DNA of 64,000 nucleotides from Bacteroidaceae bacterium (GCA_017410245.1 JAFQRE010000039.1:30531-94530); one strand, 5' to 3'; shown: positions 36,477 to 45,573, counted from the stretch's first letter. The notes: generated from the sequence alone by a model not told the origin. Program-made: numbers and translations.

Positions 36477-37892
36477 ATGAAAAGCATCTGTTTATATCTC
36501 CAGATTCATCAACCCTTCCGTCTCAAACGCTATCGTTTCTTTGATATAGGTCGTGATCACTACTATTACGACGACTTTGCCAATGAAGATGTTATTACAC
36601 GCATTGCTCGCAACTCTTATATGCCGGCTATAGAGGCTATAAAAGAGATGATTGTGACATCGGAAGGTAGATTTAAAGTTGCTATATCGGCATCGGGTGT
36701 TGTGCTTGAACAATTGGAAGTATATGTGCCCGAGTTGATTGATGCTCTTAAGGACCTTGCCAAGACAGGTTGCGTTGAGTTCCTCTCTGAGACTTATGCA
36801 CACTCTTTGGTTTCACTTTCTGATATCGATGAGTTCCGTGCTCAAGTAAAAGATCATGATGATAAGATTTATGCCCTCTTTGGTCAGCGTCCCAAGGTGT
36901 TCCGCAATACTGAGTTGATTTTCTCCGATGAGATAGCAACCATGATTGCCTCTATGGGTTTCAAGGGTGTCATTACTGAAGGTGCAAAACATATTTTGGG
37001 CTGGAAGAGTCCCAATTACCTATACAGCTCTATAGCTGTGCCCAAACTCAAAATGTTGTTGCGTAACGATAAGTTTACCGATGATATTGCCCGTCGTTTC
37101 TCTGACTATGAGTGGAGCGAGTATCCTCTCACTGCCGAGAAATTTATTTCTTGGATTGAATCAACACCTGTAGAGGAATCGGTTGTCAATCTGTTTATGA
37201 ATTGTGAGACATTGGGAGAGGGACAAAGTCGCGAAACAGGTATTTTTGAGTTCCTCAAAGCATTACCTGTATTTGCCGAGAAGGCTGGTATAGGTTTCAT
37301 TACCCCCACCGAGGCTGTTACCAAGTTGCGTCCCGTAGATACATTGTCGGTACCTTATCCAATGTCGTGGACCGACGAGGCTCGCGACGTGAGCACATGG
37401 TTGGGCAATCGCTTGCAAAACGAGGCATTCCACAAGCTATATGCACTGGCCGAGCGCGTGCGTATGTGTGACGACCGTCGCATCAAACAAGACTGGAACT
37501 ATCTGCAAGCCAGCGACCACTTCTTCTTCATGTCTACCAAGTATGGCTCGGGTAAGAGTGCATACAGCCCCTACGAAAGCCCATTCGATGCCTTTACCAA
37601 CTATATGAATGTGTTGAGTGACTTCATCGTTCGCGTAGAAGAACAGTATCCGGCTCAAATCGAGAACGAAGAGCTCAATGCTCTGCTTACTACCATTCGC
37701 AATCAAGCCGAGGAGATAGAGCAACTCGAAAAAGAGCTTAAGTCGGCTCGTACTGAAAAGCAGTCGGCCAAGGTCGCAAAAGCACCCAAAGCCGCTAAGG
37801 CAACCAAAGAGCCGGAGGCTAAACCTGCCGAGGTAGAAGAAAAGCCCAAGCGTACATGCAAGCGCACCGCTAAGAAGAAAGACGATAAATAA
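36477..37892 (+). CDS. GH57 alpha-amylase-like protein with Asp-to-Asn change and Lys/Ala-rich tail
   Basis: The 471-residue protein has the five GH57 regions: HQPFRL (11-16), VEFLSETYAHSL (100-111), FRNTELIF (142-149; nucleophile E146), FMNCETLGEG (240-249) and SWTDEARDVSTWLGN (297-311). In region 4 the family pattern is D-x-E-x-F-G, with the Asp as acid/base; here that residue is N242 (codon AAT). Residues 395-425 form a coiled coil, and about 428-471 are a basic, low-complexity tail (repeated AxKA, KPKRTCKRTAKKK) like histone H1 tails. It may be a regulatory or weakly active glycogen-binding protein. A terminator follows. Confidence 0.85.
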   Translation: MKSICLYLQIHQPFRLKRYRFFDIGRDHYYYDDFANEDVITRIARNSYMPAIEAIKEMIVTSEGRFKVAISASGVVLEQLEVYVPELIDALKDLAKTGCVEFLSETYAHSLVSLSDIDEFRAQVKDHDDKIYALFGQRPKVFRNTELIFSDEIATMIASMGFKGVITEGAKHILGWKSPNYLYSSIAVPKLKMLLRNDKFTDDIARRFSDYEWSEYPLTAEKFISWIESTPVEESVVNLFMNCETLGEGQSRETGIFEFLKALPVFAEKAGIGFITPTEAVTKLRPVDTLSVPYPMSWTDEARDVSTWLGNRLQNEAFHKLYALAERVRMCDDRRIKQDWNYLQASDHFFFMSTKYGSGKSAYSPYESPFDAFTNYMNVLSDFIVRVEEQYPAQIENEELNALLTTIRNQAEEIEQLEKELKSARTEKQSAKVAKAPKAAKATKEPEAKPAEVEEKPKRTCKRTAKKKDDK

Positions 37893-37914
37893 AACTTGTC
37901 GTTTGTTATAGTAT

Positions 37915-37950
37915 GACGGAGTGCTTTCATCATTTGGAAGGTACTCCGTC
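37915..37950 (+). terminator. Intrinsic terminator of the glycogen operon
   Basis: GACGGAGT / ACTCCGTC outer stem with an inner CTTTC / GGAAG helix, followed by TTAACCTTTTT. It lies between the GH57 stop codon and the phosphorylase start, and rules out a phosphorylase start upstream of 37975. Confidence 0.7.
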
Positions 37951-37974
37951 TTAACCTTTTTAAAACATATAACT

Positions 37975-38850
37975 ATGGATGCAAAGTATTTTCCCGAGTC
38001 GGAATTGATTATCAACCCCGATGGTAGTGCATTTCACATACACGTTCGCCCCGATCAATTGTGCGATAAAATTATTCTCGTAGGCGACCCCGGTCGTGTT
38101 GATTTGGTAGCATCGTATTTCGATGAAAAAACATTTGAGGTATCGAGTCGCGAGTTTCATACCATAGGCGGTGTGTATAAGGGTAAGAAGATAATGTGTA
38201 TATCGCATGGTATTGGAACCGATAATATTGATATCGTAGTAAATGAACTCGATGCTTTGGCCAATATCGACTTTGAAACTCGATATGAAAAACCACAACA
38301 TCGCACCCTTACAATGGTTCGTGTAGGTACAAGTGGCGGATTGCAAACTCATGTTCCTATAGGTACGCATGTAGTTGCCGAAAAGTCTATCGGATTTGAT
38401 GGACTGCTCAACTTTTATGCCGGTCGTAACGAGGTGTGTGACTTGGCTTTTGAAGAGGATTTTTGTCGTTCGGTAGGCTGGAATGATATGTGGGCACGTC
38501 CGTATGTTATCGACAATGATGCCCAACTTGTTGAGCAAATAGCACAAGACGATATGGTGCGAGGAGTGACTATTTCGGCGAATGGTTTCTATGGACCTCA
38601 GGGTCGTGAGTTGCGCATACCCTTGGCCGATCCCCAGCTCAATACCAAGATACAGGCCTTCAAGCACGACCGTTTTGTTATTACCAACTACGAAATGGAG
38701 AGCTCGGCACTGGCCGGTCTTGCCACATTGCTTGGGCATAGAGCCATGACTGTGTGCATGATTATAGCCAATCGTGTAGCCCATCACTCCAATACCAATT
38801 ACAAATCGTCTATAGGCGAACTTATTGTGAAGGTGCTGGATAGAATATAA
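37975..38850 (+). CDS. Nucleoside phosphorylase (purine/uridine phosphorylase family)
   Basis: This 291-residue PNP/UDP-family enzyme performs reversible phosphorolysis of nucleosides. It has the phosphate-binding IILVGDPGRVDL near 34-45, the ISHGIGTDNIDIVVNEL region near 78-94 and the late catalytic NYEMESSALAGLATLLGH segment (about 238-255), where ExE residues contact ribose. The frame is open another 18 codons upstream, but that part lies inside a terminator hairpin, so MDAKYFPE at 37975 is the start. The base specificity is not evident. A GH43-like gene follows after 28 bases. Confidence 0.88.
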   Translation: MDAKYFPESELIINPDGSAFHIHVRPDQLCDKIILVGDPGRVDLVASYFDEKTFEVSSREFHTIGGVYKGKKIMCISHGIGTDNIDIVVNELDALANIDFETRYEKPQHRTLTMVRVGTSGGLQTHVPIGTHVVAEKSIGFDGLLNFYAGRNEVCDLAFEEDFCRSVGWNDMWARPYVIDNDAQLVEQIAQDDMVRGVTISANGFYGPQGRELRIPLADPQLNTKIQAFKHDRFVITNYEMESSALAGLATLLGHRAMTVCMIIANRVAHHSNTNYKSSIGELIVKVLDRI

Positions 38851-38878
38851 AAAAAACAAACAAAAGGTAGTTTTGTCT

Positions 38879-39862
38879 ATGAATATCAAACAACTTCTAA
38901 CCTCGTTGCTTTTGTTTGTCGGTATAGCTTCGGCATCGGCTGTATCTACGCCTCCGGTAAATCAGTTGCCCGATAGTGTATATCTGATGGCCTATTTTAC
39001 ATCGCCGGCTCAACATTTGTTCTATGCGTGGAGTGTCGATGGCTTGCATTGGCAACAACTCAATGAAGGAAAGTCTATATTTACAGCCTATGACGATGCA
39101 GTGTGGATGCGTGATCCCTATCTCAATCGCGTTACACGCAATGGTAAAACAACCTTCCATCTCGTTCATACATGGGGGTGGGAAAATCCCGCTATATTTC
39201 ATTGGCAGTCCGATGATCTCATTCACTGGTGTGCCGCCGATGGTGGCATTACCACCGACAGTGGCAAGATATTTGTAATGGATGGAGTAGGAGGTAATCC
39301 CACTGCACCCAATGCATGGGCTCCCGAGTTTACTTATGTGCCCGAGGAAGATTTGTTTTATGTCTATTGGTCGTCTCGTGTCGATAATCGTCAGTTGCAC
39401 TACGTTACCACAACACACGATTGGCTATCGTTCACTACTCCGCGTCCGCTTTTCGATCCCGGATTTACAGCAATCGACCTCACAGTCGTGCGCGAGGGTT
39501 GCACATTTCATGGATATTACAAAGACGAGCGTAATGGCAAGAAAACAATTTTGTACGCCACTACGCGTAGTCTCAATCCTGAAGTCGATACCTTCAAGGG
39601 TGTAGCCAGAGTCCTTCCCGACAACTATCTCATAGAGGTAGAAGGTCCTACTATATTCCCTAAAATAGGTGGTGGAGGCTATATCGGTTATTTCGACAAG
39701 TTCAATGGCGATGCCGGACTCTCGTTTATGCAGTGTACCACGCTTGCCGATGGCGATTGGCAACTCATACCCGATGCCCATACCGAAAATGTTCCCGAAG
39801 TAAAGCATGGCAGTGTTGTCATTATTTCGCGTGATGAGTTGTTGCGACTTCTTGGCGAATAA
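38879..39862 (+). CDS. Secreted GH43-like five-bladed beta-propeller glycosidase
   Basis: The 327-residue protein has a signal peptide (1-22, cleavage near ASAS/AV). GH43-type features are VWMRDPYL (75-82; candidate base D79), NAWAPEFTYV (145-154), FYVYWSS (159-165) and IEVEGPTIFP near 238-247 (candidate acid Glu). The family attacks arabinans, xylans or galactans; the exact activity is uncertain. The ATG at 38879 is preferred over an upstream in-frame TTG at 38873. It is probably cotranscribed with the phosphorylase gene. Confidence 0.75.
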   Translation: MNIKQLLTSLLLFVGIASASAVSTPPVNQLPDSVYLMAYFTSPAQHLFYAWSVDGLHWQQLNEGKSIFTAYDDAVWMRDPYLNRVTRNGKTTFHLVHTWGWENPAIFHWQSDDLIHWCAADGGITTDSGKIFVMDGVGGNPTAPNAWAPEFTYVPEEDLFYVYWSSRVDNRQLHYVTTTHDWLSFTTPRPLFDPGFTAIDLTVVREGCTFHGYYKDERNGKKTILYATTRSLNPEVDTFKGVARVLPDNYLIEVEGPTIFPKIGGGGYIGYFDKFNGDAGLSFMQCTTLADGDWQLIPDAHTENVPEVKHGSVVIISRDELLRLLGE

Positions 39863-39904
39863 GAAATATATTCATAATAATGTGCAAAATAACCACACAA
39901 ATAT

Positions 39905-39935
39905 TTGCGTAACTCGCAAAGAGTATGTAACTTTG
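39905..39935 (+). promoter_or_regulatory. Complete -33/-7 promoter for rpsP
   Basis: TTG (39905-39907), a 20-base spacer and TAACTTTG (39928-39935), 40 bases before the rpsP ATG. This is one of the best consensus matches in the window. Confidence 0.75.
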
Positions 39936-39975
39936 CACCCGCTAATGCAAAAAACAATTTAAAAACAAATTTCAA

Positions 39976-40530
39976 ATGGCAACAAAAATCAGATTGCAAC
40001 GCCACGGTCACAAAGACTATGCGTTTTATCAAATCGTAGTAGCTGATAGCAGGGCGCCACGTGATGGCAAATTTATTGAAAGGGTAGGTTCTTATAATCC
40101 GAACACTAATCCTGCTACAATAAATTTGAATTTCGAGCGTGCTTTGTATTGGCTCAACACTGGTGCTCAACCCACCGATACTGTTCGTAGCATTCTCTCG
40201 CACGAAGGCGTATTGTTGAAAAAACACCTCATGGGTGGTGTAAAGAAAGGTGCTTTCACTGAGGAAGTAGCCGAGCAACGTTTCCAAGCTTGGATCGAGA
40301 GCAAAAACAATGCTACTTCGGCTTTGAAAAACAAAAACCGCGAGGCTGCTAAGGCTGCTGCTGCTGCTCGTCTCGAGGCTGAGAAGGAGACAAATAAAGC
40401 TATTGCCGAGCGTGTGGCTACTAAGAAAGCCGAGCTTGCTCGCGCTGCTGCTGAGGCCGCTGCCGCTGCTGCTGCAGAAGCTGCTCCCGCCGAAGAAGCT
40501 GCTGAAGCTCCCGCTGAAAGTGCTGAATAA
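39976..40530 (+). CDS. rpsP: 30S ribosomal protein S16 with Ala-rich extension
   Basis: The first 80 residues are a standard S16 ([31 protein letters not shown] ... [20 protein letters not shown]). The protein then continues to 184 residues with a Lys/Arg/Ala/Glu-rich helical segment and a tail of repeated Ala and Glu (about 150-184). Long S16 extensions are usual in Bacteroidetes. It is monocistronic, with a strong promoter and terminator. Confidence 0.96.
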   Translation: MATKIRLQRHGHKDYAFYQIVVADSRAPRDGKFIERVGSYNPNTNPATINLNFERALYWLNTGAQPTDTVRSILSHEGVLLKKHLMGGVKKGAFTEEVAEQRFQAWIESKNNATSALKNKNREAAKAAAAARLEAEKETNKAIAERVATKKAELARAAAEAAAAAAAEAAPAEEAAEAPAESAE

Positions 40531-40567
40531 ATTGATCGATACATCGCGTCGTTCGACAGCATACAAT

Positions 40568-40604
40568 AAGAGGCATCGCAACAAGCGATGCCTCTTGTTT
40601 TTTA
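40568..40604 (+). terminator. Intrinsic terminator after rpsP
   Basis: A 12-base perfect stem (AAGAGGCATCGC and complement), five-base loop and GTTTTTT. Confidence 0.92.
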
Positions 40605-40617
40605 TTAAGAGATAGCT

Positions 40618-40818
40618 ATGGAAATGTATAGGAAATTGCCTTTGCTTATTTTTAGATGTATAGCATAGGGGTTGGGGCAGGGCGTGTTGTCGCTACTCGG
40701 AATGAAAGTAATTGTCACCGACAATGTAGCTTATCTATTGGCTTCGGCGATGACTTGTATGGCCGCAAGTAGTCTTGGCAAACATAGTAATGATGATGAA
40801 ACGGGTGTCGAAAAATAA
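40618..40818 (+). pseudogene. Small membrane protein gene interrupted by one amber codon
   Basis: Between the rpsP terminator and aspS, one frame runs for 67 codons from ATG 40618 to TAA 40816, broken only by a TAG at 40666-40668. Read through, it gives MEMYRKLPLLIFRCIA, stop, then GLGQGVLSLLGMKVIVTDNV and YLLASAMTCMAASSL, with a charged tail KHSNDDETGVEK. That is the pattern of a small two-helix membrane protein. The piece after the stop could also start at ATG 40702 (38 codons). No promoter is visible. The family is not recognised, and chance openness cannot be excluded. The rest of the 444-base gap (to 40974) holds the rpsP terminator and the aspS promoter. Confidence 0.35.
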
Positions 40819-40899
40819 TTGTAAAACGTGATGTAAAAATATTTCTATTTTTAAAACCAAAATCGTTTCTTTTTATTCCATGAAATCGGTAAAATTTTA

Positions 40900-40907
40900 T
40901 AACTTTG
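40900..40907 (+). promoter_or_regulatory. -7 element (TAACTTTG) for aspS
   Basis: TAACTTTG followed by C, 68 bases before the aspS ATG at 40975. Upstream in-frame codons from 40918 would lie at or just after the transcription start. Confidence 0.5.
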
Positions 40908-40974
40908 CGAGGTTGTAGTGCTTGTTTATAGAGCACCCTTATGTGAAGTAATAATTAAAAAAAATAGATATACA

Positions 40975-42732
40975 ATGTACAGGACTAAAACTTGTGGCGA
41001 ATTACGCCTCAGCGATGCCGGTACCACCGTCACATTGTGCGGTTGGGTACAACGCACTCGCAAAATGGGAGGTATGACTTTTGTTGACCTCCGTGATCGT
41101 TATGGTATTACTCAATTGGTTTTCAATCAAGAGGTTGATGCCGAGTTGTGTGAACAAGCCAATAAACTTGGTCGTGAATACGTTATACAGATAGTAGGCG
41201 AAGTTGCCGAGCGTAGCAATAAAAATAATCGTATCGACACCGGCGATATTGAGATAATCGTAAATAAGCTCAATATTCTCAATGCCTCTGTAGTGCCTCC
41301 TTTCACCATTGAAGACGATACCGATGGTGGCGATGACTTACGTATGCAGTATCGTTATCTCGACTTGCGTCGTAATGTAGTGCGTCGCAACTTGGAGTTG
41401 CGTCATAAGATGGCCTTTGAGGTGCGTCGCTATCTCGATGCTCAAAACTTCCTTGAAGTAGAGACTCCTGTGCTTATCAAATCTACACCCGAGGGTGCTC
41501 GCGACTTTGTTGTTCCTTCGCGCATGAATCCCGGTGAGTTCTATGCATTGCCTCAATCGCCTCAAACTCTCAAGCAGTTGCTTATGGTATCGGGCTTCGA
41601 TCGTTATTTCCAAATTGTGAAGTGCTTCCGTGACGAAGATTTGCGTGCCGACCGTCAGCCCGAGTTTACTCAAATCGACTGCGAGATGTCGTTTGTAGAA
41701 CAAGAAGATGTGCTCAACGTTTTTGAGGGTATGGCCAAGCATTTGTTTAAATATATCAAAGATATAGACTTTACTGAGCCATTCCCCCGTATGTCGTGGG
41801 CCGATGCAATGAAATACTATGGTAGCGACAAGCCCGATACTCGATTTGAGATGAAGTTTGTTGAGTTGAAAGATCTGACCGAAGGTCGCAACTTTGTGGT
41901 ATTCGATAGTGTACCCTATGTGGGTGGTATCTGCTGTAAAGGTTGTGCCGGTTATACACGTAAACAGATTGATGAATTGACCGAGTTTGTAAAACGTCCT
42001 CAAATAGGTGCAAAGGGGCTTGTGTGGATACGTTACGATGAGGCCGGTAACTTCAAATCGTCGGTAGATAAGTTCTATACAGCCGATGACTTGCGCGCAT
42101 GGAGCGAGCGTTTTGGTGCTCAGCCCGGCGACTTGATGCTCATCTTGGCCGGTGACACAATGAAGACTCGTAAGGCTCTATGTGAGTTGCGTTTGGAGAT
42201 GGGTAGCCGTCTTGGCTTGCGTGATAAGAATGTATATTCTCCCTTGTGGGTTATCGACTTCCCCTTGTTTGAGTGGGACGATGAGACTCAACGTTTCTAT
42301 GCAATGCACCACCCCTTCACATCGCCCAAACCCGAGGATATTCACTTGCTTGAGAGCGACCCCGGTGCTGTACGTGCCAATGCCTATGACATGGTGGTTA
42401 ATGGTGTTGAGTTGGGCGGCGGCTCAATTCGTATTCACGACAGCAAGTTGCAAGATACAATGTTCAAGTTGCTTGGCTTCACACCCGAGCAGGCTCAAGC
42501 TCAGTTTGGCTTCTTGATGAATGCCTTTAAATATGGTGCACCTCCTCATGGTGGATTGGCTTTCGGTCTCGACCGTTTTGTGTCAATCTTTGCCGGACTT
42601 GATTCTATCCGCGATTGTATTGCCTTCCCCAAGAACAACTCGGGTCGTGATGTGATGATGGACGCACCATCTACTATATCTCAAGAGCAACTCGATGAAC
42701 TCCGCATCGATGTGCGCCCTGTTGAAGAGTAA
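40975..42732 (+). CDS. aspS: Aspartyl-tRNA synthetase
   Basis: This class II aminoacyl-tRNA synthetase is 585 residues long from [10 protein letters not shown]. It has an N-terminal OB-fold anticodon domain (1-105, [23 protein letters not shown]), motif 2 ([18 protein letters not shown], near 217-234), the bacterial insertion domain (about 285-420) and motif 3 ([15 protein letters not shown], near 530-545). The frame is open 19 codons upstream, but conservation and the promoter position favour 40975. It leads an operon with the Nif3-like gene (17-base gap) and the zinc-ribbon gene. Confidence 0.96.
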   Translation: MYRTKTCGELRLSDAGTTVTLCGWVQRTRKMGGMTFVDLRDRYGITQLVFNQEVDAELCEQANKLGREYVIQIVGEVAERSNKNNRIDTGDIEIIVNKLNILNASVVPPFTIEDDTDGGDDLRMQYRYLDLRRNVVRRNLELRHKMAFEVRRYLDAQNFLEVETPVLIKSTPEGARDFVVPSRMNPGEFYALPQSPQTLKQLLMVSGFDRYFQIVKCFRDEDLRADRQPEFTQIDCEMSFVEQEDVLNVFEGMAKHLFKYIKDIDFTEPFPRMSWADAMKYYGSDKPDTRFEMKFVELKDLTEGRNFVVFDSVPYVGGICCKGCAGYTRKQIDELTEFVKRPQIGAKGLVWIRYDEAGNFKSSVDKFYTADDLRAWSERFGAQPGDLMLILAGDTMKTRKALCELRLEMGSRLGLRDKNVYSPLWVIDFPLFEWDDETQRFYAMHHPFTSPKPEDIHLLESDPGAVRANAYDMVVNGVELGGGSIRIHDSKLQDTMFKLLGFTPEQAQAQFGFLMNAFKYGAPPHGGLAFGLDRFVSIFAGLDSIRDCIAFPKNNSGRDVMMDAPSTISQEQLDELRIDVRPVEE

Positions 42733-42749
42733 TATTAACGATAAGCTAT

Positions 42750-43844
42750 ATGCCTACTATAAGACAAGTAATAGCAGCTATCGAAGACTTTGCACCCCTG
42801 GCATTGCAGGAGAGCTATGACAATGCCGGTATGCAGGTGGGCGATGCCTCGCTCACCGCAACCGGTGCGTTACTATGTGTAGATGTAACTGAGGCGGTTG
42901 TTGATGAGGCTATACAACTTGGTGTCAATCTTATTATTGCTCATCACCCCCTATTGTTCCGTCCGCTCAAACGCATCACCGGTGCCAACTATATAGAGCG
43001 TGTGGTAATGAAGGCTATCAAGCACGACATTGCCTTATATGCAGCTCATACCAATCTCGATGCCGTAGCCGTCAATCATATGTGGGCTAAAAGGCTTGGG
43101 CTGGGAGATGTGCAGGTATTGCAACCAACTCGCGATATGCTATACAAACTTGTCACCTATGTACCTATCTCTCATGTAGATGCTGTGAAAAGTACACTTT
43201 TCGCCGCCGGAGCGGGTACAATAGGAGCATATGATTGTTGCAGTTTTACTGTCGCGGGTGAAGGAACATTCCGTCCCGGTGAGGGCACAAATCCCTATTG
43301 TGGTACTCATGGGCTCATTCATCAAGAGCCGGAGAGTAGGGTAGAGGTGATATTGCCTCGTTATCTTAAGAGTAGAGTTGTGCGAGCTCTGCTTGAGCAG
43401 CACCCGTATGAAGAACCGGCCTACGACCTCATTCCTATTGCCAACGATTATACACAGGCCGGCATGGGAGTTGTTGGTAACTTGTCACAACCTATCAGCG
43501 CCAAAGATTTGTTGAACCGGGTGAAAAGCGATTGTGGTTGTGGCTGCATACGACACAATGCAACCAATGACAATGCCATGGTGCAACGTGTGGCTTTGTG
43601 TGGTGGCTCTGGTAGCTCGCTCATAGGAGCAGCAGTTGCTGCCCAAGCCGATATTTTCATTACCGGCGAGATTGGTTATCACCAATTTTTTGGTTATGAA
43701 AATACTCTTATTTTAGCCGAAATAGGGCACTTTGAGAGTGAACAACATACAAAAGATATTTTTTGTGAGGTAGTTACAAAAAAATTTCCTAACTTTGCGA
43801 CCTACTACACAAATGTAGATACAAATCCGATAAAATATTTGTAA
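42750..43844 (+). CDS. Nif3-like dinuclear metal centre protein (DUF34)
   Basis: This 364-residue NIF3/DUF34 protein is the long form with a central insert domain (about 130-235). Metal-binding segments are the N-terminal NLIIAHHPLLFRP (about 59-71; paired His) and the C-terminal ILAEIGHFESEQHTKDIF (about 326-343; His and Glu). The family assembles hexamers; it has been linked to GTP cyclohydrolase-like activity, but its role is not settled. It sits 3 bases before the zinc-ribbon gene, a pairing that is common in Bacteroidetes. Confidence 0.92.
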   Translation: MPTIRQVIAAIEDFAPLALQESYDNAGMQVGDASLTATGALLCVDVTEAVVDEAIQLGVNLIIAHHPLLFRPLKRITGANYIERVVMKAIKHDIALYAAHTNLDAVAVNHMWAKRLGLGDVQVLQPTRDMLYKLVTYVPISHVDAVKSTLFAAGAGTIGAYDCCSFTVAGEGTFRPGEGTNPYCGTHGLIHQEPESRVEVILPRYLKSRVVRALLEQHPYEEPAYDLIPIANDYTQAGMGVVGNLSQPISAKDLLNRVKSDCGCGCIRHNATNDNAMVQRVALCGGSGSSLIGAAVAAQADIFITGEIGYHQFFGYENTLILAEIGHFESEQHTKDIFCEVVTKKFPNFATYYTNVDTNPIKYL

Positions 43845-43847
43845 GCG

Positions 43848-44606
43848 ATGGCTGAAAAGACTAAAGAAAAAGAGTACACCGTAGAGGAAAAACTCAAATC
43901 ACTCTACGAATTGCAAACATTACATTCAGAAATCGACCGCATCAAAACACTGCGTGGTGAGTTGCCCCTCGAGGTTAAAGACCTTGAAGACGATGTTGCA
44001 GGTCTTGAAACTCGTATCGAGAAATTCCAAGAAGTAATAGCTGCTTGCCGTAAGGATATAGTGGCTTACAATGAGGAGATTATGGTTTCGCGCAATAAAA
44101 TAGAGCGCTACAAAACACAACTCGACGAGGTGCGTAACAACCATGAGTTTGACAAACTCAATAAAGAAATAGAATTCCAAGATCTTTCTATCCAGGCTCT
44201 TGAGAAGAAGATACGCGAAGCTAACAATCAGATAGCTCGTCGCAATGAGGAGTTGGAGCAATGTCGCGAAAATCTTGATGACCGTCAAAAGATGCTTATC
44301 GAGAAGAAATCGGAACTTGATGATATTGTTGCCGAGACAAAACAAGACGAGGAGAAACTCCGCGAGAAAGTGAAAAAAGTAGAGGCTGTTGTTGAACCTC
44401 GACTCCTCCAAGCATTCAAGCGTATCCGCAAAAACGCTCGTAATGGTCTTGCTGTAGTTTATATCCAACGTGATGCTTGTGGTGGTTGCTTCAATCGCAT
44501 TCCCCCTCAACGTCAGCTCGATATCAAGATGCACAAGAAGATTATAGTATGTGAGTATTGTGGCCGCATCATGGTAGATCCTAAACTTGCCGGTGTAGAA
44601 GATTGA
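43848..44606 (+). CDS. Coiled-coil C4 zinc-ribbon protein (DUF164/CT398-like)
   Basis: The 252-residue protein is a long antiparallel coiled coil (about 10-185), then a C4 zinc ribbon: CGGCFNRIPP (about 209-218) and CEYCGRIM (about 234-241). CT398-like proteins interact with sigma-54 or nucleic acids in other bacteria; the role here is unknown. It is the last gene of the aspS operon and ends before a hairpin terminator. Confidence 0.9.
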   Translation: MAEKTKEKEYTVEEKLKSLYELQTLHSEIDRIKTLRGELPLEVKDLEDDVAGLETRIEKFQEVIAACRKDIVAYNEEIMVSRNKIERYKTQLDEVRNNHEFDKLNKEIEFQDLSIQALEKKIREANNQIARRNEELEQCRENLDDRQKMLIEKKSELDDIVAETKQDEEKLREKVKKVEAVVEPRLLQAFKRIRKNARNGLAVVYIQRDACGGCFNRIPPQRQLDIKMHKKIIVCEYCGRIMVDPKLAGVED

Positions 44607-44657
44607 TATGGATACCGATTAATCGCCTCATAACAGTCTGGAGCGATAGCAATATAT

Positions 44658-44696
44658 ATACCTCGGATATGCAAGACGCATACCGGGGTATTTTGT
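44658..44696 (+). terminator. Intrinsic terminator of the aspS operon
   Basis: ATACCTCGGATATGC pairs with GCATACCGGGGTAT (one G-T pair and one bulged A) around a five-base loop, followed by TTTTGTTTAT. Confidence 0.75.
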
Positions 44697-44886
44697 TTAT
44701 AAGTCTTTTCCCTTTCTCTTGTCGCTATAGTAATAATGCTAATTCTCCCGCGCAAATAAATATTTCTTGTCGTATTTCGTGCGATATTTTTATTTATTAT
44801 TAAGTAAAAACTTTTCCTCTTAGTGCGCTGTTCTATTATTTTTTAATAACTTTATGGCTGATTTCGCAGGAGTTCATGGCGAAAAC

Positions 44887-44917
44887 TTGCGTATTGTTGT
44901 TACTACTTATCTATTTG
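44887..44917 (+). promoter_or_regulatory. Probable promoter of the exopolysaccharide operon
   Basis: TTG (44887-44889), a 20-base spacer and TCTATTTG (44910-44917), one mismatch from TAnnTTTG. It would start transcription at about 44924, giving a leader of roughly 87 bases. A weaker alternative, TAACTTTA, is at about 44846. The 404-base gap 44607-45010 otherwise holds the aspS-operon terminator and AT-rich sequence. No long exact inverted repeats marking an invertible promoter were found. Confidence 0.45.
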
Positions 44918-44923
44918 CTTGAT

Positions 44924-44945
44924 AATTAGAGTGTTATATCTAATT
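44924..44945 (+). promoter_or_regulatory. Hairpin at the 5' end of the upxY leader
   Basis: AATTAGA (44924-44930) and TCTAATT (44939-44945) form a perfect 7-base stem with an 8-base loop, exactly at the predicted transcript 5' end. UpxY-type antiterminators act through 5' untranslated regions, so this is a candidate recognition structure; that link is inference. Confidence 0.4.
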
Positions 44946-44960
44946 CAAGGAGCCATAAGT

Positions 44961-44978
44961 ATGCGATGTTGCAAATAA
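44961..44978 (+). CDS. Possible five-codon leader peptide (MRCCK)
   Basis: ATG CGA TGT TGC AAA TAA lies 33 bases before upxY. An AAGGAG Shine-Dalgarno at 44947-44952 has ideal spacing, unusual in Bacteroidetes, where most genes lack one. The function, if any, could be leader-peptide control of the operon. It may be chance. Confidence 0.25.
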   Translation: MRCCK

Positions 44979-45010
44979 TTCAATATCACAAATCCTTTAA
45001 ATAGAACGAT

Positions 45011-45562
45011 ATGACTCAAGGAAATTGCGATGACACAATACAGTGGTATGCCATGAGTGCTCCATATCGCAGAGAGATGGCTGCCAAGCGACTACTCGAT
45101 GAGAAAGGAATAGAAAACTTTCTGCCCATGAGTTATCGCATCTTTACCAATAGTAGTGGAAAGAAGGTGCGTAAGCAGGTGCCTATTGTGAGCAATCTGC
45201 TTTTTGCTCATGCATCGCGCCGTTGCTTGCAAGAGGTGAAGTATGGAGTGCCTTACTTGCAGTACCGCACACGTCCCGAGCGAGGGCGTAATGTCCCTAT
45301 CACTGTGCCCGACCGGCAGATGCAACAATTTATTGATGTGTGTGCCGATCATAATGAACAATTGATGTTTTTGCAACCCAATGAAATAAATCTGGCTAAA
45401 GGTACACCTGTGAGGGTTATAGGTGGTGCCTTTGATGGAGTAGAGGGTGTATTTGTGAAGGTGAAGGGTGTGCGTTCGCGGCGTGTTGTGTTGCATATAG
45501 AAGGCATTGCTGTTGCTATTGCCGAGGTAGAACCACAATATATCGAAGTAATCAATAAATAA
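45011..45562 (+). CDS. UpxY-family transcription antiterminator (NusG-like)
   Basis: The 183-residue protein has an N-terminal NusG domain (about 10-115, [24 protein letters not shown]) and a C-terminal KOW domain (about 127-180, [23 protein letters not shown]). UpxY proteins in Bacteroides bind the transcribing polymerase at their own capsular locus and prevent early termination. It is the first gene of the plus-strand polysaccharide operon, as expected. The UpxZ partner that normally follows and represses other loci is missing; ugd comes next after 11 bases. Confidence 0.9.
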   Translation: MTQGNCDDTIQWYAMSAPYRREMAAKRLLDEKGIENFLPMSYRIFTNSSGKKVRKQVPIVSNLLFAHASRRCLQEVKYGVPYLQYRTRPERGRNVPITVPDRQMQQFIDVCADHNEQLMFLQPNEINLAKGTPVRVIGGAFDGVEGVFVKVKGVRSRRVVLHIEGIAVAIAEVEPQYIEVINK

Positions 45563-45573
45563 CTAACATAAGA

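Noticed and set aside
37960..38889. A 309-codon minus-strand frame
   Set aside because: Antisense to the nucleoside phosphorylase gene, whose family motifs are clear.
39976..40530. Frameshift fusion in S16 because of its long Ala/Glu tail
   Set aside because: Bacteroidetes S16 proteins commonly carry such tails, the frame is continuous and a terminator follows directly.
44697..45010. Invertible promoter upstream of the polysaccharide operon
   Set aside because: Phase-variable Bacteroides capsule loci have long, near-exact inverted repeats around the promoter. Here only an 11-base GCAAATA-type pair with one mismatch about 150 bases apart was found, which AT-rich sequence can give by chance.
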